Notes: generated from the letters alone by a model not told the origin. A stretch of 64,000 nt of DNA from Streptomyces sp. CB01635 (GCF_002803065.1 NZ_NNBL01000025.1:56848-120847); one strand, 5' to 3'; counted from the first letter of the stretch, positions 16,016 through 25,281 are shown. Program-made: numbers and translations.

Positions 16016-17503
16016 TCAGTGCACGTCGCCCATGAGCTCCTTGACCTTCTTGCGGTACATGAAGACCGCGCCACCCGCGATCACCGCGAGCGCGGCCTCC
16101 AGGCCCACGACGCCCGTGCCGTTGAGGTCGACGCCGGCTGTGGAGAGCAGACCCGTCACCGCGTCGCCCGCCGTCACCGCGAGGAACCAGACACCCATCA
16201 TCTGGGAGCCGTACTTCGCCGGGGCCATCTTGGTGGTCACCGAGAGGCCGACCGGGGAGAGCGTCAGCTCGCCGACCGTCTGGACGAAGTAGATCAGGAC
16301 GAGCCACCAGGGGCTGACCTTGCCGTCGCCCGCGGCCGTCAGCGGCAGCAGGAAGACGAAGAAGGAGATGCCGACGAGGGCCAGGCCGAGCGAGAACTTG
16401 GTGACCGTGCTCGGCTCCTTGCCCTTGCGGGCCAGCGCCAGCCAGATCATGGCGGCGACCGGGGCCAGCGCCATGATGATCACCGGGTTCACGGACTGGA
16501 ACCAGGAGACCGGGAAGTCCCAGCCGAAGACGCTCGTGTTGGCGTGGCTGTCGGCGAAGATCGACAGGGTGGAGCCACCCTGGTCGTAGATCATCCAGAA
16601 GACCGCGGCGGCGACGAAGAACCAGATGTAGCCGGAGACCTTGGACTGCTCGGTGCTCGTCAGTTCCTTGTCGCGCTTGATGCGGCCGAGGACCATGATC
16701 GGGACGATCAGGCCGACCAGCATGAGCGGGACCATCACCCAGTTCAGGGTGTAGGTGCCGGTGCCCACGACGATGCCGTAGAAGACGACCGCGACGAGCA
16801 GCCAGATCATCGACTTCTTCAGCGTGGCGGCACGCTCGGCGGCGTCCAGCGGCTTCGGGACGACCGACGACTTCTCCGACAGGTGGCGGGTGCCCAGCAG
16901 GAACTGGCCGAGGCCGATCGCCATGCCGACCGCGGCGAGGGCGAAGCCGAGGTGCCAGTTCACGTTCTGGCCGACGGTGCCGATGACCAGCGGCGCGGCG
17001 AACGCGCCGAGGTTGATGCCCATGTAGAAGACGGTGAAGCCGCCGTCACGGCGCGGGTCGTCGGCGCCGTTGTAGAGGTGGCCCACCATCGTCGAGATGT
17101 TGGACTTCAGCAGACCCGAACCGACGGCCACGAAGAGCAGACCGACGTAGAAGATGCCGTTCGACGGTATGGCCAGCAGCAGGTGACCGATCATGATCAC
17201 CGCACCGGCGATCGCGGTCGTCTTGCGGGGTCCCCACACACGGTCGCCGAACCAGCCGCCGGGCATGGCGAGCAGGTACACCGTCGAGACGTAGACGGAG
17301 TAGATGGCGATCGCGGTGCCCGCGTCGAGGCCGAGCCCCTCGGGGGCCACCAGGTACAGCGGAAGCAGGGCGCGCATGCCGTAGTAGGAGAAACGCTCCC
17401 ACATCTCGGTCATGAACAGAGTGGCCAGACCGCGAGGGTGGCCGAAGAAGGTCTTACCGCCGGAGGGTGCCCCGGTGGATTCCTTCGTCAGGCTGGTCGC
17501 CAT
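16016..17503 (-). CDS. Proton-dependent oligopeptide transporter (POT/PTR2 family)
   Basis: A 495-residue major-facilitator protein with about 14 hydrophobic segments, as in bacterial POT carriers. The signature ExxER appears as TEMWERFSYYGMRALLPLYL near residue 33. Other family segments are GGWFGDRVWGPRKT near 100, GLLKSNISTMVGHLY near 135, and FTVFYMGINLGAFAAPLV near 160. It would import di- and tripeptides with protons across the cytoplasmic membrane. The ATG at 17503 follows AAGGAA. It is monocistronic, with a 491-bp upstream region shared with a response regulator; that kinase-regulator pair is not necessarily its controller. Confidence 0.9.
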   Translation of the reverse strand: MATSLTKESTGAPSGGKTFFGHPRGLATLFMTEMWERFSYYGMRALLPLYLVAPEGLGLDAGTAIAIYSVYVSTVYLLAMPGGWFGDRVWGPRKTTAIAGAVIMIGHLLLAIPSNGIFYVGLLFVAVGSGLLKSNISTMVGHLYNGADDPRRDGGFTVFYMGINLGAFAAPLVIGTVGQNVNWHLGFALAAVGMAIGLGQFLLGTRHLSEKSSVVPKPLDAAERAATLKKSMIWLLVAVVFYGIVVGTGTYTLNWVMVPLMLVGLIVPIMVLGRIKRDKELTSTEQSKVSGYIWFFVAAAVFWMIYDQGGSTLSIFADSHANTSVFGWDFPVSWFQSVNPVIIMALAPVAAMIWLALARKGKEPSTVTKFSLGLALVGISFFVFLLPLTAAGDGKVSPWWLVLIYFVQTVGELTLSPVGLSVTTKMAPAKYGSQMMGVWFLAVTAGDAVTGLLSTAGVDLNGTGVVGLEAALAVIAGGAVFMYRKKVKELMGDVH

Positions 17504-17994
17504 GGAAGTTCCTTGCTGGTACGGGTCGCGGGTCGTGGGTGACCGCGCGGCCAGTGAGGGGGGTGGCCGGCACCGGGACCTGCCGTCCTCCTCCCCACGC
17601 CCACAGGGGATCGCCTCCGCGTGCGAAGACGCTTACGGAGACCAGGTACGGCTGTCCCGGGATCCACGCCCCGTGCGCGACTTCGCGTCCGGGGCCCGGC
17701 CCACAGGTCATTCCTTCAACGCTGGCGGTGACCAGCTCACACATGAAAGAGACCTTCGCAGCGCGTACGCTCAAAGGCCTTCTTTAGTGCATCAGGCGTT
17801 CAGTCACCATACGACACGACAGTGCGGCATATGGAAGGACTTGAGAGATGGATCACAGGCCATGACGGAACCGTTCGCGCGGATTCGAAGGCGTCCTCCA
17901 GGATCTCATCCCACAGCCGCAGGTCCACCCGGCCAGGTCACGGCCCTGGCGGATCACCCCCCGGCCGCCGTCCGGCGCGGACTACCATCACTGC
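17504..17994. other. 491-bp divergent intergenic region (POT transporter / response regulator)
   Basis: No coding region or tRNA is supported. The left 200 bases are GC-rich and the part near 17740-17900 is relatively AT-rich, as expected for promoters. No consensus promoter could be assigned for the transporter. For the regulator, TACCAT at 17983-17988 lies seven bases before the ATG. Confidence 0.45.
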
Positions 17995-18672
17995 ATGACC
18001 CGTGTACTGCTCGCCGAGGACGACGCGTCCATCTCGGAGCCACTGGCCCGTGCCCTGCGCAGGGAGGGTTACGAGGTCGAAGTGCGTGAGGACGGCCCGA
18101 CCGCGCTCGACGCGGGACTTCAGGGCAGCATCGACCTCGTCGTACTCGACCTGGGGCTGCCCGGCATGGACGGCCTGGAGGTCGCCCGGCGGATGCGCGC
18201 CGAGGGGCACACGGTGCCCGTCCTCATCCTGACCGCCCGCGCCGACGAGGTGGACACCGTCGTCGGCCTGGACGCCGGCGCCGACGACTACGTCACCAAG
18301 CCGTTCCGCCTCGCCGAACTGCTCGCCCGCGTACGGGCCCTGCTGCGGCGCGGCGCCGCAGAGCCCCAGCAGCCGCCCGCCACGCACGGGGTCCGCATCG
18401 ACGTCGAGTCGCACCGCGCGTGGATGGGCGACGAGGAACTCCAGCTCACCGCCAAGGAGTTCGACCTGCTGCGGGTCCTGGTGCGCGACGCCGGCCGGGT
18501 CGTCACGCGCGACCAGCTGATGCGCGAGGTCTGGGACACCACGTGGTGGTCGTCGACGAAGACCCTCGACATGCACATCTCCTGGCTGCGCAAGAAGCTC
18601 GGCGACGACGCCGCCAACCCGCGCTACATCGCCACGGTGCGCGGCGTCGGCTTCCGTTTCGAGAAGAGCTGA
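17995..18672 (+). CDS. OmpR/PhoB-family response regulator
   Basis: A 225-residue two-domain regulator. The receiver (1-120) has the acidic pair EDD near residue 8, the phospho-acceptor Asp in VVLDLGLPGMDGLEV near 51, the conserved Thr in LILTARADE, and the Lys in DDYVTKPF. The C-terminal winged helix (about 135-225) contains LTAKEFDLLRVLVRDAGRVV and DMHISWLRKKLGDD. The ATG at 17995 has no Shine-Dalgarno sequence, and TACCAT sits at -10 relative to it, so the mRNA may be leaderless. The kinase gene begins 16 bp downstream. Confidence 0.93.
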   Translation: MTRVLLAEDDASISEPLARALRREGYEVEVREDGPTALDAGLQGSIDLVVLDLGLPGMDGLEVARRMRAEGHTVPVLILTARADEVDTVVGLDAGADDYVTKPFRLAELLARVRALLRRGAAEPQQPPATHGVRIDVESHRAWMGDEELQLTAKEFDLLRVLVRDAGRVVTRDQLMREVWDTTWWSSTKTLDMHISWLRKKLGDDAANPRYIATVRGVGFRFEKS

Positions 18673-18687
18673 CGTACTGGTACAGCT

Positions 18688-19962
18688 ATGCGCCGCCGTC
18701 TGATCAACTCCACGCTCGCCGTCGTGCTCGTCGTGATCGCTGTCTTCGGGGTCTCGCTCGTCATCGTCGAGACCCGCACGATCACCAACAGCGCCCAGGA
18801 GCGGGTGGACTCCGAGGCGGTCCGGCTCGTCAGCATCGTCGACAGCCGGCTCCTCGGTGACGAACAGGTCACCGGCGCGATCCTGAGGAACCAGGTCGGC
18901 CCCGACCGGTACGCCAGGATCGAGCTGCCGGGGCGCGCCCCCATCGAGATCGGTGAGCGCCCCCGAGGGGACGTCATCCAGGCCACCGCCAAGGGCGAGA
19001 AGGGCGAGACGGTCACCGTCGAGGAGCCGCGCTCCTCCGTCACCCGCGAGGTCGGCCGCACCCTGCTGATCATCGCCGGGGTGGCGCTGCTCGCCGTCAT
19101 CGCCGCGGTCCTGCTCGCCGTACGCCAGGCCAACCGGCTCACGTCCCCGCTCACCGACCTCGCGTCCACCGCGGAGCGCCTCGGCTCGGGCGACCCCCGC
19201 CCGCGCCACCGCCGCTACGGGGTGGCCGAGCTGGACCGGGTCGCCGACGTCCTCGACTCCAGCGCCGAGCGGATCGCCCGCATGCTGACCGCCGAGCGGC
19301 GCCTGGCGGCCGACGCCTCGCACCAGCTCCGTACGCCCCTCACGGCGCTCTCCATGCGCCTGGAGGAGATCACCGTCACCGATGACCTGGACACGGTGAA
19401 GGAGGAGGCGACGATCGCCCTCGCGCAGGTCGAGCGGCTCACGGACGTCGTGGAGCGGCTGCTGACCAACTCGCGCGACCCGCGCACGGGGTCCGCGGTC
19501 TCCTTCGACCTGGACGAGGTCATCAAGCAGCAGCTGGAGGAGTGGCGCCCCGCCTACCGCAGCGCGGGCCGCGCCATCGTCTCCTCGGGCAAGCGGCATC
19601 TGAAGGCCGTGGGCACGCCGGGCGCCGTCGCCCAGGTGCTCGCCGCGCTGATCGAGAACTCGCTCATGCACGGCGGCGGCACGGTCGCGCTGCGCACCCG
19701 CGTCACCGGCAACCAGGCCGTCGTCGAGGTCACGGACGAGGGTCCCGGGGTGCCGGGGGACCTGGGGGCGCGGATCTTCGAGCGGACCATCAGCGGCCGC
19801 AACTCGACGGGCATCGGTCTCGCGGTCGCCCGCGACCTGGCCGAGGCGGACGGCGGCCGCCTGGAGATGCTCCAGACGAACCCGCCGGTGTTCGGCCTGT
19901 TCCTGTCGCGTACGCCGCTGAAGAAGTCGGCGCCGGGTGAGGGGACGGAGACGGTTCGCTAG
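18688..19962 (+). CDS. Membrane sensor histidine kinase partnered with the upstream regulator
   Basis: A 424-residue kinase. The first membrane helix is at about 10-28 (LAVVLVVIAVFGVSLVIV), followed by an extracytoplasmic domain of about 95 residues. The second helix is near 128-148 (TLLIIAGVALLAVIAAVLLAV), then a HAMP region. The HisKA box DASHQLRTPL lies near 212, the N box IENSLMHGGG near 328, G1 DEGPGVPG near 353, and G2 NSTGIGLAVARDLAEADGG near 372. It autophosphorylates the His of the HisKA box and passes phosphate to the regulator encoded 16 bp upstream. The signal is unknown; the small sensor domain has no recognisable PAS or CACHE signature. Confidence 0.92.
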   Translation: MRRRLINSTLAVVLVVIAVFGVSLVIVETRTITNSAQERVDSEAVRLVSIVDSRLLGDEQVTGAILRNQVGPDRYARIELPGRAPIEIGERPRGDVIQATAKGEKGETVTVEEPRSSVTREVGRTLLIIAGVALLAVIAAVLLAVRQANRLTSPLTDLASTAERLGSGDPRPRHRRYGVAELDRVADVLDSSAERIARMLTAERRLAADASHQLRTPLTALSMRLEEITVTDDLDTVKEEATIALAQVERLTDVVERLLTNSRDPRTGSAVSFDLDEVIKQQLEEWRPAYRSAGRAIVSSGKRHLKAVGTPGAVAQVLAALIENSLMHGGGTVALRTRVTGNQAVVEVTDEGPGVPGDLGARIFERTISGRNSTGIGLAVARDLAEADGGRLEMLQTNPPVFGLFLSRTPLKKSAPGEGTETVR

Positions 19963-19987
19963 CCGGCCGGCCGGTGAGCGGCCCCGG

Positions 19988-20530
19988 TCAGCGGTGGGTG
20001 CGCTGGATGTCGGAGCGGCGGTCCTCGCGCCCGTCCCGCCCGTCACGCCCGTCCCCGGCCTCCAGGAACGATTCGGCGCGGGTGACGGCCTCGCGGCCGG
20101 GCATGGTCTTGAAGACCCACGTGCGGTACGACCAGAACCGGAACAGCGTCGCGATGCCGATGCCGACGAACTTGAAGACGTTGCGCTGCAGCGAGCTGTC
20201 CCAGCCGAAGCCGTAGATCGCCAGGTACAGGACGCCGTTCTCGATCACCAGGCCGACCGCACTGAACGCCAGGAACAGCGAGAGCTCCCGCGTCCGGCCA
20301 CTCTTGTCGCGGTCACGGTAGGTGAAGTAGCGGAACCCCACGTAGTTGAACGCGATGGCGATGATCGTGGCGATGACGTTCGCCCGCACCGCCTGAAGGT
20401 TCGTGGTGTGCCACAGAAAGTTGGAGACACCGAAGTTCACCAGGGTTCCGAGCGCGCCCACGGCACCGAATTTGGCGACCTCGCGACCGAGCCGGTCGAG
20501 CCGCGCACGCCAAGTGGCAGGTCCGTTCAT
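19988..20530 (-). CDS. GtrA-family membrane protein
   Basis: A 180-residue protein with four predicted membrane helices, the GtrA/DPMS pattern: FGAVGALGTLVNFGVSNFLW, ANVIATIIAIAFNYVGFRYFTYR, LFLAFSAVGLVIENGVLYLAI and VFKFVGIGIATLFRFWSYRTWVF. GtrA proteins are thought to flip or help transfer polyprenyl-phosphate sugars in cell-wall glycosylation. The charged C-terminus has GRDGRDGRED repeats. It lies divergent from purK, as does the mycobacterial homologue (recalled as Rv3277). Its substrate lipid is unknown. Confidence 0.88.
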   Translation of the reverse strand: MNGPATWRARLDRLGREVAKFGAVGALGTLVNFGVSNFLWHTTNLQAVRANVIATIIAIAFNYVGFRYFTYRDRDKSGRTRELSLFLAFSAVGLVIENGVLYLAIYGFGWDSSLQRNVFKFVGIGIATLFRFWSYRTWVFKTMPGREAVTRAESFLEAGDGRDGRDGREDRRSDIQRTHR

Positions 20531-20650
20531 CGTGCTCGCCCCAGCCCCCGTAGTTCCGATATATCGACTCAGTCATGCTAACCAGGCGGCAGGTCGGGCG
20601 CCTGGGGACGCCTGATCCTGGCACCGCGGGGCGGCCGATACCCTGGGGGT

Positions 20651-21814
20651 GTGACGTTCCCGGTAGTCGGCATGGTCGGCGGGGGGCAGCTCGCTCGTAT
20701 GACACACGAGGCGGGCATCCCGCTCGGCATCAAGTTCAAGCTCCTCAGTGACACTCCTCAGGATTCCGCGGCGCAGGTGGTCAGCGATGTCGTCATAGGC
20801 GACTATCGCGACCTGGACACGCTGCGTGACTTCGCGCGGGGCTGTGACGTGATCACCTTCGATCACGAGCACGTGCCCACGGAGCACCTGCGGGCCCTGG
20901 AGGTGGACGGTATCCCCGTGCGCCCCGGACCCGAGGCGCTGGTGCACGCCCAGGACAAGGGTGTGATGCGCGCGAAGCTCACTCAGATCGGCGCTCCCTG
21001 CCCGCGCCACCGCCTCGTGAAGGACCCTGCCGATGTGGCGGCCTTCGCGGCGGAGGGCGCCACTGACGGCGATCCCGCCAGTGATGGGTTCCCCGTGATC
21101 CTCAAGACGGTGCGCGGCGGCTATGACGGGAAGGGGGTGTGGTTCGTACGGTCCCTGGACGACGCGGCCGAGCCCTTCAAGGCCGGCGTCCCCGTCCTCG
21201 CGGAGGAGAAGGTCGACTTCGTACGGGAGCTCGCGGCCAATGTCGTCCGCTCCCCGCACGGCCAGGCCGTGGCCTACCCCGTCGTCGAGTCCCAGCAGGT
21301 CGACGGCGTGTGCGACACGGTGATCGCGCCCGCCCCCGGCCTCGACGAGAACCTCGCCCTGCTCGCCGAGCAGCTGGCGCTCGGCATCGCGAAGGAGCTC
21401 GGTGTCGTCGGGCACCTCGCGGTCGAGCTCTTCGAGACCCGCGACGGCCGCATCCTGGTCAACGAACTGGCGATGCGCCCGCACAACTCCGGCCACTGGA
21501 CCCAGGACGGGGCCGTGACCTCGCAGTTCGCGAACCACGTCCGCGCCGTCCTCGACCTCCCCCTCGGCGACCCGCGCCCGCGCGCCCCCTGGACGGTCAT
21601 GTGCAACGTCCTCGGCGGCGACTACCCGGACATGTACTCCGCGTACCTGCACTGCATGGCCCGCGACCCGAAGCTCAAGATCCACATGTACGGCAAGGAC
21701 GTGAAGCCCGGACGCAAGGTCGGCCACGTCAACACCTACGGCGACGACCTGGACGACGTGCTGGAGCGCGCCCGTCACGCAGCCGGCTACCTCAGAGGAA
21801 CGATCACCGAATGA
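20651..21814 (+). CDS. purK: N5-carboxyaminoimidazole ribonucleotide synthase
   Basis: A 387-residue ATP-grasp enzyme of purine synthesis that makes N5-CAIR from AIR, bicarbonate and ATP. The N-terminal domain opens VVGMVGGGQLARMTHEAG. The ATP-grasp core includes FPVILKTVRGGYDGKGVW near residue 150 and the metal and phosphate segment LFETRDGRILVNELAMRPHNSGHWT near 260. The GTG at 20651 is preceded by a GGGGGT run. The stop overlaps purE by four bases (ATGA), matching the consecutive roles of the two enzymes. Confidence 0.96.
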   Translation: MTFPVVGMVGGGQLARMTHEAGIPLGIKFKLLSDTPQDSAAQVVSDVVIGDYRDLDTLRDFARGCDVITFDHEHVPTEHLRALEVDGIPVRPGPEALVHAQDKGVMRAKLTQIGAPCPRHRLVKDPADVAAFAAEGATDGDPASDGFPVILKTVRGGYDGKGVWFVRSLDDAAEPFKAGVPVLAEEKVDFVRELAANVVRSPHGQAVAYPVVESQQVDGVCDTVIAPAPGLDENLALLAEQLALGIAKELGVVGHLAVELFETRDGRILVNELAMRPHNSGHWTQDGAVTSQFANHVRAVLDLPLGDPRPRAPWTVMCNVLGGDYPDMYSAYLHCMARDPKLKIHMYGKDVKPGRKVGHVNTYGDDLDDVLERARHAAGYLRGTITE

Positions 21815-22338
21815 GCACGTCCCCTGTCGTTGGCATTGTCATGGGTTCCGACTCCGACTGGCCCGTCATGGAGGCCGCCGCCCAGGTTCTCGACGAGTTC
21901 GAGATCCCCTACGAGGTGGATGTCGTCTCCGCCCACCGCATGCCGCGCGAAATGATCGCGTACGGCGAGCAGGCGGACGGCCGCGGTCTCAAGGCGATCA
22001 TCGCGGGAGCCGGGGGGGCCGCCCATCTGCCGGGCATGCTCGCCTCCGTGACCCCGCTGCCCGTCATCGGCGTCCCGGTCCCGCTGAAGTACCTCGACGG
22101 CATGGACAGCCTGCTGTCCATCGTGCAGATGCCCGCGGGCGTCCCCGTCGCCACCGTCTCCGTCGGCGGCGCGCGCAACGCGGGCCTCCTCGCGGCGCGC
22201 ATCCTCGCCACGCACGACGAGGACCTCCTCGGCCGCATGCGGGAGTTCCAGCAGGAGCTGAACGACCAGGCCACGGAGAAGGGCAAGCGGCTGCGGGCCA
22301 AGGTCGAGGGCGCGTCCGGCTTCGGCTTCGGGAAGTGA
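21811..22338 (+). CDS. purE: N5-CAIR mutase
   Basis: A 175-residue class I PurE that converts N5-CAIR to CAIR. Active-site segments are MGSDSDWPVM at residue 11, SAHRMP (catalytic His) near 40, GAGGAAHLPGM near 65 and GVPVPLKYLDGMDSLLSIVQMPAGVPVATV near 90, split here only by reading. It is translationally coupled both to purK (ATGA) and to the dipeptidase (GTGA). Confidence 0.96.
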   Translation: MSTSPVVGIVMGSDSDWPVMEAAAQVLDEFEIPYEVDVVSAHRMPREMIAYGEQADGRGLKAIIAGAGGAAHLPGMLASVTPLPVIGVPVPLKYLDGMDSLLSIVQMPAGVPVATVSVGGARNAGLLAARILATHDEDLLGRMREFQQELNDQATEKGKRLRAKVEGASGFGFGK

Positions 22339-23531
22339 CGGCGATGACCACCTCGCTGGAGCGGGCCCGCGCGATACTCGCCGACTTCCCCGTCGTCGAC
22401 GGCCACAACGACCTGCCGTGGGCGCTGCGTGAGCAGGTCGCGTACGACATCGACGCGCGGGACATCGCCGTCGACCAGAGCGCGCATCTGCACACCGACC
22501 TGGCCCGGCTGCGGGCCGGCGGGGTCGGCGCGCAGTTCTGGTCCGTGTACGTGCGCTCGGACATGGCCGGTGACGTGGCGGTCAGCGCCACCCTGGAGCA
22601 GATCGACTGCGTCCAGCAGCTGATCGAGCGCTACCCGGCAGACCTGCGCCGCGCGCTGACGGCCGCCGACATGGAGGCCGCCCGCACCGAGGGCCGGATC
22701 GCGTCCCTCATGGGCGCCGAGGGCGGCCACTCCATCGACAACTCGCTGGCCACGCTGCGCGCGCTGCACACTCTGGGCGTGCGCTACATGACGCTCACGC
22801 ACAACGACAACATCGCGTGGGCGGACTCGGCGACGGACGAGCCGGGCGTCGGCGGACTCTCGCCCTTCGGCCACGAGGTCGTGCGGGAGATGAACCGGGC
22901 CGGCATGCTCGTCGACCTCTCGCACGTGGCGGCGACCACGATGCGGGCCGCGCTCGACACCTCGGTCGCGCCGGTGATCTTCTCCCACTCGTCCTCGCGC
23001 GCGGTGTGCGACCACCCGCGCAACATCCCGGACGACGTCCTGGAGCGGCTGCCCGCGAACGGCGGCGTCGCGATGGCCACGTTCGTGCCGAAGTTCGTCC
23101 TCCAGGCCGCCGTCGACTGGACGGCCGCCGCGGACGAGAATCTGCGTGCGCACGGCTTCCACCACCTGGACACGTCGCCGGAGGCCATGAAGCTCCACCG
23201 CGCGTTCGAGGAGGCGCGCCCGCGTCCGGTCGCCACCGTCTCCACGGTCGCCGACCACCTCGACCACATGCGCGAGGTCGCCGGCGTCGACCACATCGGC
23301 ATCGGCGGCGACTACGACGGCACGGCGTTCCTGCCGGACGGCCTCGGCGACGTCTCGGGCTACCCGAACCTGATCGCGGAGCTCGTCGACCGCGGCTGGT
23401 CGGACCCCGACCTCGCCAAGCTGACCTGGCAGAACGCGGTACGGGTCCTCGGCGCGGCGGAGGACGTGGCTCGGGACGAGCAGTCCCGCCGCGGTCCGTC
23501 GAACGCGACGCTGGAGCAGCTCGACGGCTGA
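22335..23531 (+). CDS. Membrane-dipeptidase-type M19 metallopeptidase
   Basis: A 398-residue zinc dipeptidase of the renal dipeptidase family. All expected ligands are present: VVDGHNDLPW (HxD) near residue 21, the bridging Glu in MGAEGGHSIDN near 124, DLSHVA near 195, FSHSSSR near 217, and Asp in IGGDYDG near 317. It would cleave dipeptides, possibly with D-residues, in the cytoplasm; no signal peptide is seen. It is coupled to purE by GTGA overlap (an ATG nine bases downstream is an alternative start). A degenerate paralogue follows after a hairpin. Confidence 0.9.
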   Translation: MTAMTTSLERARAILADFPVVDGHNDLPWALREQVAYDIDARDIAVDQSAHLHTDLARLRAGGVGAQFWSVYVRSDMAGDVAVSATLEQIDCVQQLIERYPADLRRALTAADMEAARTEGRIASLMGAEGGHSIDNSLATLRALHTLGVRYMTLTHNDNIAWADSATDEPGVGGLSPFGHEVVREMNRAGMLVDLSHVAATTMRAALDTSVAPVIFSHSSSRAVCDHPRNIPDDVLERLPANGGVAMATFVPKFVLQAAVDWTAAADENLRAHGFHHLDTSPEAMKLHRAFEEARPRPVATVSTVADHLDHMREVAGVDHIGIGGDYDGTAFLPDGLGDVSGYPNLIAELVDRGWSDPDLAKLTWQNAVRVLGAAEDVARDEQSRRGPSNATLEQLDG

Positions 23532-23578
23532 ACGGCCTGGCTCGAGGGCCCTGGCCCGACGGCTGAACGACCTGTCCA

Positions 23579-23610
23579 AAACCTCCGGAGTTCTTCCGCT
23601 CCGGAGGTTT
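23579..23610. terminator. Terminator hairpin after the dipeptidase gene
   Basis: Perfect 12-bp arms AAACCTCCGGAG (23579-23590) and its complement (23599-23610) with an 8-base loop. Confidence 0.8.
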
Positions 23611-23713
23611 GGGCGGCGCGGTGTCGCCCGAACGCGCCGCCCGCCAGGTGGCTGCGGGCCATGCGTGTGACGGTGAGCGTACTGCCGACACCGTCGACGC
23701 CCGGAGCTTTGCC

Positions 23714-24815
23714 ATGGCAGACCTGCAGGACGAACTGACCGCCACCGCCGAGACAGGAGAGCTCGACGAGCTCGCCTCACCGACCGAGGAGGCTCCCGAG
23801 CCCCCCGCGGACGACACGCTCGCCCGCGCCCGTGCCCTCCTCACGACCCACCCCGTCGCCGACGGCTACTGCGGTCTGCCCGCAACGCTGCGCACCCTGC
23901 CCTGGTACGACCTCGAACTGGGCGACAGCTCGGTCGACACCGACCTGCCCCGGCTGCGTGACGGAGGTGTCGGCGCCCTCCTGTGGACGCTGCGCCCGCT
24001 GCCCGGCACGGCGCACGCCGAACACCCGGTCACCGCGGTCCTCGAACAGCTCGACTTCGCCAAGCAGGTCGTGGCCGACCACCCCGAGGGCCTGCGCCTG
24101 GCCCGCCTCCGAGTCGTGCGACGCCCGCGACTACGGCCGCATCGCCGTCCTCATGGGCCCCGCACCGGCCGCCGCGATCGGGGCCTCCCTCGCCACGCTG
24201 CGCGCCCTGCACACGCTCGGCCTGCGCGTGCTCACCCTCACCGGCACCTCCTGGGCCACGGACGCGGGGCTGACCCGGTTCGGCGACGAGGTGGTGCGCG
24301 AGATGCACCGGATCGGCGTCCTCGCCGACCTCACCGGCGCCTCCGTGCGCACGGCCCGCCGGGTCCTCGCCCTCACCAAGGCCCCGGTGATCCTCACCCA
24401 CTCAGGGGCCCTCGCCCTCAACAGCCACCCCGACAACGTCCCCGACGATCTGCTCGCCGACCTCGGCGCGGCCAAGGGCGTGTGCCTCGTGCCGTGCTCC
24501 GCGGAGCGCACAGGATCCGGACTCGGCGACGTCGCCGACCATCTGGACCATGTGCGGCGGGTGGCCGGCCCGGAGTCCGTCGGCCTCTCGGGCGCGTACG
24601 ACACCGGAGCCGTGCACCCGGACGGCCTCGCCGACGTCTCGCGCTATCCGCACCTCATCGCGGAACTGATCGAGCGGGGCTGGCCGGACTCGGATCTGGC
24701 ACGCCTCACGTGGGGCAACGTCCAACGCGTGCTGCGCGAGACGGAGTTCGCGGCACGAGCGGCCGCGCTGCGCCGCCCGCCGTCGACGGCGAGGATCGAA
24801 CTCCTCGACACCTGA
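23714..24815 (+). pseudogene. Frameshifted M19 dipeptidase paralogue lacking metal ligands
   Basis: Starting at ATG 23714 (GGAG seven bases upstream), the frame encodes an acidic leader of about 40 residues and then an M19-like N-terminus through DHPEGLRLAR. The homology then moves to another frame from about 24107 and runs to the stop at 24815. One extra C in GCCCGCCTCC (24101-24110) would explain it, giving LARSESCDARDYGRIAVLMG when removed. Compared with the upstream intact paralogue, GHND is GYCG, GAEGG is GPAPA and DLSH is DLTG, so most zinc ligands are gone even when the frame is restored. It may be a conserved non-catalytic paralogue with a sequencing error here, or a decaying gene. 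Confidence 0.75.
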
Positions 24816-24836
24816 CGGGCGGCCAGGGGAGCGGAC

Positions 24837-25199
24837 TCAGCAGGCGCACAGGCAGAACGGGTGCCCTGCCGGGTCCGCGTAGACCCTCCAGGTGCGCGAG
24901 CGGTCCTCCGCGTCGAGGACCTTGGCGCCCAGGGCCAGCACGCCCTTCTCCGCCGTGTCGAGGTCCTCGACCGTGAGGTCCAGGTGGAACTGCTGCGGCC
25001 GGTCGGGCGCGGGCCAGGACGGTGCCACGAAGTCGGGCGCCGCCTGGAACGCGAGCGGCCGGCCGCCCGGCACCTCCAGGTCGACCCACGTGCCGTCGTC
25101 GCTCGTCACGGTGCCGCCGAGCACCTCCGCGTAGAAATCGGCGAGCGCGCGCGGGTCGGGACAGTCCAGGACGACGACACCCAGCGTGGCGAGAGCCAT
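24837..25199 (-). CDS. VOC-family (glyoxalase/bleomycin-resistance-like) protein
   Basis: A 120-residue protein made of one vicinal-oxygen-chelate unit. It has the beta-alpha-beta-beta-beta pattern LGVVVLDCPDPRALADFYAEVLGG, then the segments QFHLDLTVEDLDTAEKGVLALGAKV and YADPAGHPFCLC. The pattern His and Glu positions are only partly canonical. The C-terminal CLCAC has three cysteines. The ATG at 25199 follows GAGGAGA. The substrate is not predictable. GTTAC half-sites lie in its promoter region. Confidence 0.85.
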   Translation of the reverse strand: MALATLGVVVLDCPDPRALADFYAEVLGGTVTSDDGTWVDLEVPGGRPLAFQAAPDFVAPSWPAPDRPQQFHLDLTVEDLDTAEKGVLALGAKVLDAEDRSRTWRVYADPAGHPFCLCAC

Positions 25200-25218
25200 G
25201 ACATCTCCTCGGTGTGAG

Positions 25219-25256
25219 GGTTACCCGTAGAGGCGTGCATGAGGTAACCGCGTTAC
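25219..25256 (-). promoter_or_regulatory. Palindromic operator candidate upstream of the VOC gene
   Basis: GTAAC-CGC-GTTAC at 25244-25256 is a perfect dyad, and GGTTACC (25219-25225) with GGTAACC (25243-25249) forms a second one. The three GTTAC half-sites lie 20 to 57 bases before the start codon, where a repressor would act. Confidence 0.4.
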
Positions 25257-25281
25257 TGCATGCTCCCGCAAACGACCAACC

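Noticed and set aside
17938..20046. 702-codon open frame on the - strand
   Set aside because: Shadow of the response regulator and kinase genes; composition is low-complexity R/G/D with no family features.
21909..23780. 623-codon open frame on the - strand
   Set aside because: Antisense to purE and the dipeptidase, which have strong homology signals.
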